Shown: in pieces, positions 37,320 to 45,450 of the stretch
Position numbering within the stretch: the stretch's first letter is position 1
How the letters are laid out: each line of letters starts with the position of its first letter
Origin: Burkholderiales bacterium
GTDB lineage: Bacteria > Pseudomonadota > Gammaproteobacteria > Burkholderiales > Nitrosomonadaceae
DNA length: 64,000 nt
NCBI GenBank assembly: GCA_024235755.1
Contig: JACKLV010000017.1
Location: 8,660-72,659, forward strand
Direction: 5' to 3'
The notes under the pieces: generated by a model
Seen by the model: the letters and a program-made list of their open reading frames with translations, nothing else
Told to the model about the DNA's origin: nothing
Database searches by the model: none
Position numbers and translations under genes: made by a program

Positions 37320-37801
37320 ATGGCATACGAATAGGACAAGGCTCCGATGTACACCAGCTTGTTGAAAACCGCAAACTGATCATCGGCGGCGTCACCATCC
37401 CCCACGAAAAAGGACTGCTGGGGCATTCCGACGCGGATGTACTGCTGCACGCGATATGCGATGCTTTACTGGGCGCGGCCGCGCTGGGCGATATCGGCAG
37501 GCATTTTTCGGATACCGATGCCCGGTATAAAAATATCGACAGCCGCGAATTATTGCGCTCGGTACACCAGTTATTGCAGACGCACGGCTATGCAATCGTC
37601 AATATCGACGCCACGATCACCGCGCAGGCACCCAAGATGGCGCCTCATATACCGGCGATGATCGCCAATATCGCTGAGGATCTGGCAATCGCCGAAAAAT
37701 GCGTGAACATCAAGGCCAAGACTGCGGAGCACCTCGGTCCGATCGGACGCAAGGAAGGCATCACGGCGGACGCCGTGTGCCTGATTCAGCAGACCGCATG
37801 A
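37316..37801 (+). CDS. ispF: 2-C-methyl-D-erythritol 2,4-cyclodiphosphate synthase
   Basis: A 161-residue trimeric zinc enzyme, the fifth MEP-pathway step, forming the cyclodiphosphate. Zinc ligands lie in GSDVHQL (Asp and His) and GHSDADVLLHAICDALLGA (His). KAKTAEHLGPIGRKEGI, near the C-terminus, is the conserved CDP-binding segment. It directly follows ispD. Confidence 0.96.
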   Translation: MNGIRIGQGSDVHQLVENRKLIIGGVTIPHEKGLLGHSDADVLLHAICDALLGAAALGDIGRHFSDTDARYKNIDSRELLRSVHQLLQTHGYAIVNIDATITAQAPKMAPHIPAMIANIAEDLAIAEKCVNIKAKTAEHLGPIGRKEGITADAVCLIQQTA

Positions 37802-37814
37802 CTGAACAGACAAT

Positions 37815-38384
37815 GTGGACATAAACAGCGGCGCCGCCAAAAAACCTAAGAATAACGATCAACCCGAATTTGCACGGTTATTTTTTGCGATTCAGCCTGC
37901 CGGGAAAGTCCGTACAGCACTGGGTGACATTGCGCAGAAACAGGCTGCGCAATCCGGCGGACGCTGCATCAGACCTGAAAATATCCATCTCACGCTGTTA
38001 TTCCTGGGACGCACAGCCACAGAAAAAATCCCGGCGCTCATTGCAGCCGCCAGCGGTGTCTCGGCGGAGCCATTCGATCTGACCATCCAAAAAACAAGGT
38101 TCTGGAAGCGCAATCAGATTATTCTAGCGACGGCCGAAACGTACCCGCCGGAACTTTTCATGTTGGCAGACGCAGTCAAAACCGCGACTTGCACCGCCGG
38201 GTTTGAATCGGACGAGCGCGCATACAAACCGCATATCACACTGGTCAGAAAAGCGGCGCGGCACACACCGGTTGATTTCGATGAGCCGCTTGTATGGCAT
38301 GTCACGCATTGGTTGCTCATGCAATCGGAACAAGCCGAACGGGGAATCCGTTATAACACGCTGCATCGATGGCGGCTCGGCTGA
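37815..38384 (+). CDS. thpR: RNA 2',3'-cyclic phosphodiesterase (2'-5' RNA ligase family)
   Basis: A 189-residue 2H-phosphoesterase. The two HxT/S motifs are HLTLLFLG (about residue 55) and HITLVRKA (about residue 139). The N-terminus has RLFFAIQPAGKVRTAL. It would open cyclic phosphates at RNA ends. The only start compatible with the frame is GTG at 37815; an upstream TGA limits it. It follows ispF by 13 bases, so the three genes probably form one transcript. Confidence 0.88.
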   Translation: MDINSGAAKKPKNNDQPEFARLFFAIQPAGKVRTALGDIAQKQAAQSGGRCIRPENIHLTLLFLGRTATEKIPALIAAASGVSAEPFDLTIQKTRFWKRNQIILATAETYPPELFMLADAVKTATCTAGFESDERAYKPHITLVRKAARHTPVDFDEPLVWHVTHWLLMQSEQAERGIRYNTLHRWRLG

Positions 38385-38527
38385 CAGGCTGTTAAAATTA
38401 GCCAGATCGGCATTCGGCCGGTAACACAATCGGCGCTACCGCCGACCGTTAGCCGGAATTTACGCTGCCAAACCGATACGACAACAGATTATCCGATTCC
38501 AACTTATTTCTCAGCACAACATCAACA

Positions 38528-39199
38528 TTGAAAATACTGGCTTTTGACACCTCGACAGAATACTGTTCCGCGGCGCTTTCTGTGGATGGGCAAATCTTCC
38601 AGACAGAAACACTGGCTGGCCGCCGTCATTCCGAACTACTGCTGCCGATGGTCCAGGAACTGTTGACGGATGCCGGTCTCAAGCTGGCGAATCTCGACGG
38701 GCTCGCATTCGGCGCAGGGCCGGGCTCCTTTACAGGTCTCAGAATCGCCTGCGGCGTTGCGCAGGGACTGGCTTTTGCCACCGGTCTGCCGGTTATCGGC
38801 ATCAGCACATTGGAAGCCATCGCCCAACAGGATGCGCATGATAAAATCATCGTTGCGATGGATGCTCGCATGGGCGAGATTTATCACGCCGCCTTTATCA
38901 GGGAAGCAGGCCGCTGGCGAACTGTCAGCAAGCCGGTATTATGCCAGCCGCAACTTGCGCCGGAATTATCCGGTTCGCACTGGATTGGCTGTGGCAGCGG
39001 ATTCGATTGCTACGACAGTATCTTGTCGGAATGTTACGGCCAGCGGTTAGCGCAGATTCAATATGGACGCTATCCACATGCCCGCGAAATCGCAACCCTT
39101 GCATCCTTAAGGGACAACGGCGATTTCCATACCGATCCGGCATTGGCCATGCCGGTCTATATCCGCAACAAGGTTGCCCTCAAGGAATCCGAACGATGA
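38528..39199 (+). CDS. tsaB: tRNA threonylcarbamoyladenosine biosynthesis protein TsaB
   Basis: A 223-residue ASKHA-fold protein that partners TsaD and TsaE in making t6A37 on tRNA. It starts with KILAFDTSTEYCSAAL and has GRRHSELLLPM and FGAGPGSFTGLRIACGVAQG, which are TsaB marks. The start is TTG at 38528, an unusual codon, without a strong ribosome-binding site. Its stop overlaps the rimI start by four bases (ATGA at 39196). Confidence 0.93.
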   Translation: MKILAFDTSTEYCSAALSVDGQIFQTETLAGRRHSELLLPMVQELLTDAGLKLANLDGLAFGAGPGSFTGLRIACGVAQGLAFATGLPVIGISTLEAIAQQDAHDKIIVAMDARMGEIYHAAFIREAGRWRTVSKPVLCQPQLAPELSGSHWIGCGSGFDCYDSILSECYGQRLAQIQYGRYPHAREIATLASLRDNGDFHTDPALAMPVYIRNKVALKESER

Positions 39200-39666
39200 A
39201 CGCAACAGCGCCCCAGCTGCCTCTCAATCCAGTGATCAGGGAAATGCGCGAATCCGATCTGCGCCATGTCATCCTGCTTGAGCGCGAAATTTTTCTGTTC
39301 CCATGGTCTCTGGAAAATTTTGCGGATTCTATCCGCGCGGGCTATCTTTGCAACGCGATGGAAGACAACAACACCCTGATTGGATACAGCATTCTGATGC
39401 TGGGACCGGACGAGGCGCATATTCTGACGCTTGGCATCGGCGCACAATGGCAAAAAAAAGGGCTGGGTGAAATGATGCTGAACCATCTGATACAGCAGTC
39501 GGCCGAGCATAACGCCCAATCGGTGCTTCTGGACGTGCGCGAATCCAATCACGGCGCAGCCAAACTCTACAAGCAACTCGGCTTCGAACAAATCGCCACG
39601 CGCAAGGGTTACTATCCGGCCATGTGCGGACGCGAGGACGCGCTGGTTATGCGCTTGATGCTATGA
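39196..39666 (+). CDS. rimI: Ribosomal protein S18-alanine N-acetyltransferase
   Basis: A 156-residue GNAT acetyltransferase. It has the N-terminal pattern IREMRESDLRHVILLEREIFLFPWS, the acetyl-CoA loop QKKGLGEMML, and ESNHGAAKLYKQLGFEQIATRKGYY, typical of RimI. It would acetylate the N-terminus of S18. The tsaB-rimI overlap is a common arrangement. The uracil-DNA glycosylase gene follows after 24 bases. Confidence 0.93.
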   Translation: MNATAPQLPLNPVIREMRESDLRHVILLEREIFLFPWSLENFADSIRAGYLCNAMEDNNTLIGYSILMLGPDEAHILTLGIGAQWQKKGLGEMMLNHLIQQSAEHNAQSVLLDVRESNHGAAKLYKQLGFEQIATRKGYYPAMCGREDALVMRLML

Positions 39667-39690
39667 ATTTTTAAAGGTGCCCTGGATACA

Positions 39691-40413
39691 ATGAATACAC
39701 GGCGCAAAGTCATTCTCCGCGAACTGGGACTGACGCCGCTATGGCGTTTGAGAAAAACCACCGCAACAGTTGATTCATCATTGGAAACAACCGATGCCGA
39801 GGTAACCCAAACAGATGCACTTAAACAACCCGGCGAACAAAATCCCGAAATCGGGCAAATGGACTGGGCGCAACTGGCGTCAACGGTAGCCAGTTGCACA
39901 GCCTGCCCGTTACGGCAAACCTGTACGCAAACGGTTTTTGGCGTTGGCGATCAAAACGCGGACTGGCTCTATATCGGCGAAGGCCCCGGCGCACGGGAAG
40001 ATGCTCTGGGTGAACCGTTTGTCGGCCAGGCTGGAAAACTGCTCGACAACATGCTGGCCGCTATCCAGCTCAAACGCGGGCAAAATGTGTATATCACCAA
40101 CATCGTCAAATGCCGTCCGCCCAATAACAGAAATCCCAGCGAAGACGAAGCAAAGCAATGCGCCCCCTATCTCGCAAGACAAATTGAATTAATCAAACCC
40201 AAGCTGATCGTCGCGCTGGGTAAAGTCGCCGCGCAGAATCTTTTGAACAGCAACGACAGCATCGCCAATCTGCGCGGCAAAATTCATGATTTTAAGGGTA
40301 TTCCATTGATCGTTACGTATCATCCGGCGTATTTACTACGCGCACTGCCTGAAAAAGCCAAGGCCTGGAAAGATTTGTGTATGGCGAGGGCGTTTATGGA
40401 ATCGCAATCCTGA
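39691..40413 (+). CDS. Family 4 uracil-DNA glycosylase (4Fe-4S)
   Basis: A 240-residue DNA repair enzyme removing uracil from DNA. It has the family 4 iron-sulfur Cys set (CTACPL near residue 70 plus VKCRPPNNRNP and QCAPYL), the uracil-binding GEGPGAREDALGEPFVGQAG, and the terminal motif TYHPAYLLR. The first 60 residues are a low-complexity linker. It is probably the last gene of tsaB-rimI-udg, a grouping seen in several bacteria. A cassette array begins downstream. Confidence 0.93.
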   Translation: MNTRRKVILRELGLTPLWRLRKTTATVDSSLETTDAEVTQTDALKQPGEQNPEIGQMDWAQLASTVASCTACPLRQTCTQTVFGVGDQNADWLYIGEGPGAREDALGEPFVGQAGKLLDNMLAAIQLKRGQNVYITNIVKCRPPNNRNPSEDEAKQCAPYLARQIELIKPKLIVALGKVAAQNLLNSNDSIANLRGKIHDFKGIPLIVTYHPAYLLRALPEKAKAWKDLCMARAFMESQS

Positions 40414-40506
40414 GCAATAGTCTGATATCTCAAAAAAATTGCCGTGCGGTTTTCCGGCTCTGCTGCAGGGTGTCCGAGAGAATCCAAAGGATGTATTACT
40501 TGCTTT

Positions 40507-40572
40507 TTGTAACGTGGAAGTGAGCGGCATATGCGGCTTTTCGCGCAGGTCCGCTCGATTGCAGGGTTAGGT
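40507..40572 (-). other. attC-like site at the 3' end of cassette gene 1
   Basis: Read on the minus strand it begins ACCTAAC, a perfect RYYYAAC core whose TAA is the stop of the gene, continues with CTGCAATCGAGCGGA and a hairpin-forming centre, then GCCGCTCACTTCC and ends CGTTAC. The arms GAGCGG and CCGCTC pair. The final core GTTACAA departs from GTTRRRY. It is closely like the standard 60-base attC type found in proteobacterial integron cassettes. Confidence 0.75.
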
Positions 40573-41193
40573 GTCAGTTTGCGCACAGAAGAACTCGAAA
40601 TATTTCGCAAGTGTTGAAAACGCGGATGCAGCCAATCGATGAACATCCACCGTACCCGCAGCCTTGATTTTCTCCTTCGCTTCTTCTGAGCGAGCCTGAA
40701 GAATGTAGTACCGCTCGATCTTGAGCAGTTCCATTTCGCGCCCCGTCGGCTTTCCAGTCAATGGATCTATTTCGTGCGTCGTAATGCCCTCCGGTGGTGC
40801 GTCAAGGAGTTGGTCACTGAGCACCCATGTACCTTCGAAAACGAATGTGCGGCCGGGCTCAACATTGAAGCCGGGTGGAAGATTTGTGGGAATGGGAAAA
40901 TGGCGACGTTCGTGAACAGAAAGAAAAATCTGGTCCCGGTGTTGATCTTCATTCCGCAGGTACTTCATCAACTCCGTGACCGGCGTCCAGCCGGTGAACG
41001 ACGATGCAGCCCACTTGCCTTTCTCCAGGCGGCTCGCATCCCTTCGCATGGCGGAAGTTAGTTTCTGCGATAGCTCGATAAATCTGGAGAACGCACGACG
41101 AACATCTTTGGGCGAAGTCCTGGCGTCGTTCAACGCATCGAAAGCGTCCTTTAGATCGGCGAACACAAGCGCAGCTTCAGTTGAGTGGGACAT
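40567..41193 (-). CDS. Integron-cassette gene 1, unknown protein
   Basis: A 208-residue soluble protein I cannot name. It begins MSHSTEAALVFADLKDAFDALNDARTS, is helical in the first 60 residues, then has a beta-rich middle (FTGWTPVTELMKYLRNEDQ; FVFEGTWVLSDQLL) and a helical end. No signal peptide or membrane segment is present. The start is only seven bases past the GTTAGGT core of the upstream attC, and the stop lies inside the next attC, exactly as in gene cassettes. The codon use differs from neighbouring housekeeping genes. No promoter of its own is visible. Confidence 0.75.
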   Translation of the reverse strand: MSHSTEAALVFADLKDAFDALNDARTSPKDVRRAFSRFIELSQKLTSAMRRDASRLEKGKWAASSFTGWTPVTELMKYLRNEDQHRDQIFLSVHERRHFPIPTNLPPGFNVEPGRTFVFEGTWVLSDQLLDAPPEGITTHEIDPLTGKPTGREMELLKIERYYILQARSEEAKEKIKAAGTVDVHRLAASAFSTLAKYFEFFCAQTDT

Positions 41194-41200
41194 TGCTGAC

Positions 41201-41269
41201 ACCTAACGCCCAAAACACCGGAAACCCGAAGCGCAGCGTAGGGGTTTCCGGTGCTTTTGATTGTTATGC
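41201..41269 (-). other. attC-like site between cassettes
   Basis: On the minus strand it starts GCATAAC next to the TAG of cassette gene 2 and ends in a perfect GTTAGGT core. The two halves pair through CAAAAGCACCGGAAACCC and GGGTTTCCGGTGTTTTG with a 13-base GC-rich loop, giving a near-perfect imperfect palindrome of 69 bases. This is the best attC match in the window. Confidence 0.85.
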
Positions 41270-41961
41270 TATTTCCCTGAATCTTTGCTACCAGACTCGT
41301 TAATTTGTTGCCCACCTTTTTCAATTTCAGGTATGGCATGGTCCAAAACAAAAGTTACTTCTGGTGGTGGTACATCTCTATTTGGCTCACTGGATGGCTC
41401 CGGCTGGCTTTGCGACTCTTGGTTGTTATCTCCACTCATTGGTTTTTCCCTCTCTATGGTTGCGGTTAACGAAACGATAAGAATAACCGATACGGTTAAT
41501 GACCACATTGCAAAGGCAATATCTTTATAGCTCTTTATCAGAAGCTCCGATTTTTCTGCATTACCTTTCCGAGCATACTTTAGCGCCTCAGAGCATGTCT
41601 TAGTCAATGCAAACTGAATAGTTGGTAGGCTCTCTGGCTCATACCTTTCAATGAATTTGTCATCTAAAGGGAGCCTCGGCATCTCTCGGAAGCGTAAAGC
41701 TCTGTACAGAAAGCTCCAAGACGATGCAAAAGCCAAATAAGTTACCGATACTACTATGCATGTTATCCATTGGAGCAGGTTTTCCGCAGGGAAAAATGCA
41801 GCAGAGTAGAATCGCAGAATTATCGTGTATGCGACTATACCAACAGATAGTAGACTTAAATATTTAGCTGATTTGTCCTCAATATTTCTAAAGCGTTGAA
41901 GCTCATCATCAAAAGCAGCGCGAGCATAACTATAAAGGAATTCGTGCTTTTCACTTTTCAT
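41269..41961 (-). CDS. Integron-cassette gene 2, membrane protein of unknown function
   Basis: A 230-residue protein with about three membrane helices (near residues 33-50, 63-85 and 148-166), a soluble helical segment between and a Ser/Glu-rich C-terminal tail of about 60 residues ending GSKDSGK. The N-terminal layout (LYSYARAAFDDELQRFRNIEDKSAKYLSLLS) resembles bacterial Pycsar/CBASS-like and SLATT-type membrane proteins, but I cannot assign a family. The stop lies at the edge of an attC-like site and the start stands about 30 bases after a GTTATGC core, so it is a cassette gene. A role in defence is possible but unsupported. Confidence 0.7.
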   Translation of the reverse strand: MKSEKHEFLYSYARAAFDDELQRFRNIEDKSAKYLSLLSVGIVAYTIILRFYSAAFFPAENLLQWITCIVVSVTYLAFASSWSFLYRALRFREMPRLPLDDKFIERYEPESLPTIQFALTKTCSEALKYARKGNAEKSELLIKSYKDIAFAMWSLTVSVILIVSLTATIEREKPMSGDNNQESQSQPEPSSEPNRDVPPPEVTFVLDHAIPEIEKGGQQINESGSKDSGK

Positions 41962-41991
41962 TAATGAACCTTTAATTTAGCCATGTGCACC

Positions 41992-42010
41992 GCATAACTA
42001 GAATTAGACG
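41992..42010 (-). other. Collapsed attC/attI-like junction
   Basis: On the minus strand GTCTAAT (core-like RYYYAA) and GTTATGC stand only four bases apart, directly after the stop of the 20-codon ORF. The GTTATGC core also occurs at the other end of cassette 2. It marks the probable boundary between the leader region and the first cassette; the central hairpin of a full attC is missing. Confidence 0.45.
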
Positions 42011-42066
42011 TCCGAAATGACGCAATATATTACGTCAACAATGAAACCTAATACATCAAGCTGCAT
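42004..42066 (-). CDS. 20-residue hydrophobic leader-like peptide
   Basis: A minus-strand ORF of 20 codons from ATG at 42066 to TAA at 42004, preceded by a very strong AAGGAG five bases away. The peptide (MQLDVLGFIVDVIYC, then VISDV) is hydrophobic with three Asp. It ends within 12 bases of the GTTATGC cassette junction, so it could act as an expression-helping leader (as with ORF-11 at attI1) or be the severed front of an older gene. No protein family is recognisable at this length. Confidence 0.5.
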   Translation of the reverse strand: MQLDVLGFIVDVIYCVISDV

Positions 42067-42112
42067 GCTATCTCCTTAATTATTTGGATAATACGCTGAT
42101 TTAGGTTTCATC

Positions 42113-42154
42113 ATAACAAACTTTGTTATATCCACAAACGAATCTGACAAACAA
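42113..42154 (-). promoter_or_regulatory. Promoter with perfect palindromic operator ahead of the cassette array
   Basis: On the minus strand TTGTTT (42154-42149) and TATAAC (42130-42125) are separated by 18 bases. A perfect 17-base palindrome, ATAACAAA-N-TTTGTTAT at 42113-42129, overlaps the -10 and the expected start. A repressor bound here would block transcription. The promoter points at the 20-codon ORF and the two cassettes. Confidence 0.6.
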
Positions 42155-42214
42155 GCCGTATGCAACACTGTTTTATTCACGCCAGAAAGGAAAAACAATG
42201 CGCTATCAATGGCC

Positions 42215-43359
42215 TTAAAGCAATATCCTATTCATTCTCCAAACCACCAGCATCATCCCCAGCAAAGCTGAAGCCGCGCTGATTGTAAACGTGATTTCAG
42301 CACCCAGGCCGTCCCAGGTGTAACCGCTTAACACAGCGCCCAAAGTACCTCCTAGACCATACGCAACACTGGTATAAATCGTCTGCCCTTTTGCCTGATG
42401 CCGCCCGTGAAAGAAATGATGCACCACCATGATGGCCGCTACATGGTGTGCGCCATACGTTACCGCATGCAGCACCTGTGCAAATAAAATCAGCGCCACC
42501 CATTCAACGCCCCAGCCGATCAACAGAAAACGCAATATTGCACACGCAAAGGTGAAAACCAGGATTAGTTTCAGACTAAAATGCCGCATCAACCAGGGCA
42601 TGAGAAAAAAAACGCCGATTTCGCAAATCACCCCGATTGCCCAGAGCCAACCGACAAACCCTTTGTCATAACCGTGCTCTACCAGATAAATCGAGTAAAA
42701 CGTGTAATACACGCCATGCGCAAAAACCATCAATAAACTGGATACCAGAAACGCCAGCACTTCCGGGCGCTGACAAACCTGCCGGATTGAATCCTGATCC
42801 ACGCTGCCGCCGATGACCTCGGTTTCCGGGATGCTGCGTGAAAAAACCAGTATTCCCAGTTTTAATGCCAGCACCACCCAAAGCAACCAGATAATTTCAG
42901 CGGCATCCAGCAGATAGCCCATGCCCACCACCGCCAGAATAAACCCCACCGAACCCCAGGAGCGAATCTGACCGTAGCGATCGGTTTTATCCCCAAATGC
43001 GACAATGTCACCGCTTCGATCAACGGCAATGCCGCGCTCCAGCAAAAGCTCATCAGCAGCATCGCCAGAAAAATCCAGGTAAAAGACTGGCCGAAAAAAA
43101 ATCCGATGAAACAGACAAAACCACCCAGCGCGGCAAGCTGCACCACCATCACGCGCCGGCCGGTATGATCCGCCAGCCAGCCCCATGCAGTAGGCGCAAA
43201 AATTCGCGTCACCAGTAACAGCGACATTAAAATACCGATTTGCAGCGCACTAAAGGAAAGCGATTGAAGATACAAACTCCAGTACGGCACGAACGCACCA
43301 ATCACCGCAAAATGAAAAAAATAAAAGCCTGACAGGCGCCAGTACGGTAAGGAATGCAT
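42215..43359 (-). pseudogene. MFS transporter (phenylpropionate/nucleoside-like), frameshifted
   Basis: The first frame starts at 43359 with MHSLPYWRLSGFYFFHFAVIG and gives four normal helices, with WGWLADHTGRR as the MFS loop. After LSHLG near base 42994 the homologous reading moves to the other frame as DKTDRYGQIRSWGSVGFI and continues through eight more helices to 42215. One G is missing in a G-run (GGGG where five are expected). Joined, the product would be about 381 residues, like HcaT/NupG-type permeases. As written, the gene makes a truncated 165-residue product. Sequencing error in the homopolymer is a real alternative. Confidence 0.85.
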
Positions 43360-43538
43360 CAGACTCTGTTAATTCGAGGGGTTCTGGATTGAAAAAAGCG
43401 GAATCGAAAAGAAAACGAATGTCCGGTCAGAAAGCAATCATTATAAAAAGAGCCAGATTCGATTCATGGCTCTGTTGATTCAGTCTTTCCGCAGCAAAAT
43501 GGGAACACATTTAAACATTTGTTCCCCGATCACGCATA

Positions 43539-44138
43539 TCAAAAGAACACCAAACCATGTCCATACCCAACCATGCACAATAACATTGGAACCGATAACG
43601 CGGTGTTGGTACGCGATGCCAATAGCGCTGTTTTTTTCGCACTGGCAATGACTTCTGCGCTATGCGTTTTGCCATCCAAACCAAGAATTTTCTTCTGGTT
43701 CGGCCAGATCAACACCCAGACGTTAAACAGCATGATAGTACCTAACCACGAGCCCAAACCAATCACCGCCATGCCATTTGTCAGCGTGAATGCGTTAATA
43801 ATGCCGTCAACACCGCCACCGATTTGGGCCAATGCGCTCATCCCGGTCAACCAGGTGACTGCCGCCGCCATACGGAACCATAACAGCGCTCTGGGTGCAA
43901 TGTATTTATTGATTGCAGCAGGTTGCGGGCCGTCAGGGTTCGCCAATGCAGCGCTGACACCGGGAACCTGAACGAAATTAAAGTAATACAGCAGACCAAT
44001 CCAGCAAACACCCGCCAGAACATGCAGCCAGACCGTTACATTTAATCCGCCCAGACCGTTTCCTAATCCGAAAGCAATAGCAATTGCTAGAATAAAACCG
44101 ATGGCAATCGTGCCCTTGATTGAGTGTAGCGGATTCAT
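43539..44138 (-). CDS. PuuD-like (urate hydroxylase N-terminal family) membrane protein
   Basis: A 199-residue inner-membrane protein with about five helices. The segment VTVWLHVLAGVCWIGLLYYFNFVQVPG resembles the heme-ligand helix of the PuuD membrane domain, and ALLWFRMAAAVTWLTG and GLGSWLGTIMLFNVWVLIWPNQ also fit. The cytochrome c domain of true PuuD is absent. The family has uncharacterised short members in nitrifiers and other betaproteobacteria. A redox or transport role is inferred. It is transcribed in the same direction as the MFS gene. Confidence 0.65.
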   Translation of the reverse strand: MNPLHSIKGTIAIGFILAIAIAFGLGNGLGGLNVTVWLHVLAGVCWIGLLYYFNFVQVPGVSAALANPDGPQPAAINKYIAPRALLWFRMAAAVTWLTGMSALAQIGGGVDGIINAFTLTNGMAVIGLGSWLGTIMLFNVWVLIWPNQKKILGLDGKTHSAEVIASAKKTALLASRTNTALSVPMLLCMVGYGHGLVFF

Positions 44139-44477
44139 CGTTATTCCTTGAACGCGTTATTTGGAAATGCTAAAGATAGGGGAATTGCGCATCTAGCACA
44201 ATACCCAGTTGTGGGTAGAGCTCAATCAACAGGATCGGGTTTATTTTGAAGATATTGCGCACTATTCAATGAATTCACTTTCTTTTTCTAGGTTTCTTGA
44301 GCGAACTCTTCACACTTGAACCCCTCACAAACTTTATATAAGCTTAGCAGTTAACATTGCCTGATTGTAACGGTATCATTGAGTATAAAATAACAGTCCG
44401 TCATGAATGTTGTTTTGCAAGACTTGGTATCGTCATGTTGCTTGACCCCACCATGCTTTGCTTAGGGAAATGAGATA
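44139..44477. other. Intergenic region, no gene seen
   Basis: About 340 AT-rich bases between divergent genes. A possible -10 TATAAA near 44384 lacks a well-spaced -35. No RNA gene or operator is recognised. Confidence 0.4.
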
Positions 44478-45215
44478 ATGCGCAAGACTAAACTTATCGA
44501 CGCAATTTTTGATGAATGGGACCGTGTATGGGGCTCAGAAGGTTTTAATGGAACTCCATCTGAGTATGCCTGGCTCCAAGAGAACTACGGAATAAGTGAA
44601 GAAGACGATGTGCGCTGGCAACTCATTCTTGAATACGATGCTAATGAACTTGCTGATGAAGACCTTGATGATCGCGATCTAATGGAATTTCTAGAAGACC
44701 AAAAGGCAGTGCAAAAATTTCTACAATTTCTTCTTACTTGTTATCGGAGCGCCTCTGTAGCCTATCCACATCCTTCAATTTCTAATCCAAAGTTACCAAA
44801 ATTTCAAGATTCTCAACTATCTCAAGTTACTGATACCTACTGGATTCGAGCGGAACGACAAGATGGAGAGTATCCATCCCACTCAGAGAGAGGTGGAAAA
44901 TGGCTTATTTTTTTGCCAATTGAGAACCTTGATGAAATATGGGAAAAAATTCGTAGAGCAACCGAGAAAGGTGAATTAGGCAACTCAGCAAAGGTTTCTA
45001 CTGCCAAACCAAATCAGAATGCTGTCAATGAAAATCAGAAAGTGATTTGCGTCTACACATACGATTGGACTGATGCAGAAGATGTTAGACGTATCCGCTG
45101 TCAACTTCGCAATTTAGGCATAACTTGGAAAATTCCATATAAATCTGATGAAGACACATATTCAGGTAAATACGCGAATCGCGGAGTAAAGCGAATCTCT
45201 AAGTATTATGAATGA
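44478..45215 (+). CDS. BLES03/DUF1917-family protein (putative phosphothreonine-lyase-like)
   Basis: A 245-residue soluble protein. The second half (about residues 115-240) has TYWIRAERQDGEYPSHSERGGKWLIF, LDEIWEKIRRATEKGELG and SAKVSTAK, then ICVYTYDWTDAEDVRRIR and YKSDEDTYSGKY. This is the conserved pattern of BLES03 (PF08939), mostly eukaryotic, with a fold related to phosphothreonine lyases. The first 110 residues are acidic and helical and look like a separate module. A GGGAAATGAGATA leader precedes the ATG. Its AT-rich codon use differs from the housekeeping genes, suggesting acquisition by transfer. Function is unknown. Confidence 0.75.
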   Translation: MRKTKLIDAIFDEWDRVWGSEGFNGTPSEYAWLQENYGISEEDDVRWQLILEYDANELADEDLDDRDLMEFLEDQKAVQKFLQFLLTCYRSASVAYPHPSISNPKLPKFQDSQLSQVTDTYWIRAERQDGEYPSHSERGGKWLIFLPIENLDEIWEKIRRATEKGELGNSAKVSTAKPNQNAVNENQKVICVYTYDWTDAEDVRRIRCQLRNLGITWKIPYKSDEDTYSGKYANRGVKRISKYYE

Positions 45216-45271
45216 TAACCAAATCAAAATCGTGCAGACAACAAACCGACGCCACCCGCAAGCCGATGGTA

Positions 45272-45410
45272 GGTCTCGCAATCAATATTCATCCTGTTTC
45301 CATACAGTCTGCAGAGCCAGGCCTTAACACGACGGTACCCTCACGACGGTACCAGGTCTTGCAATCATACATTCATCCTGTTTCCACAAAGTACGTAGAG
45401 TCAGGATTAA
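45272..45410. repeat. Imperfect 55-base direct repeat with nested GACGGTACC repeats
   Basis: Copies at 45272-45327 and 45353-45410 both read GCAATCA, then CATCCTGTTTCCA, AGT, GAGAG-like and CAGG segments, differing at about one base in five. Between them CACGACGGTACC occurs twice in a row (45328-45339 and 45342-45353). No gene reads through. It may be a decayed array or a mobile-element footprint. Confidence 0.65.
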
Positions 45411-45450
45411 AATACAAATGCACGCAACACACTTGCCGGATGAACAAAAA

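Noticed and set aside
45272..45410. CRISPR array
   Set aside because: Only two diverged units, with no constant repeat or regular spacers and no cas gene.
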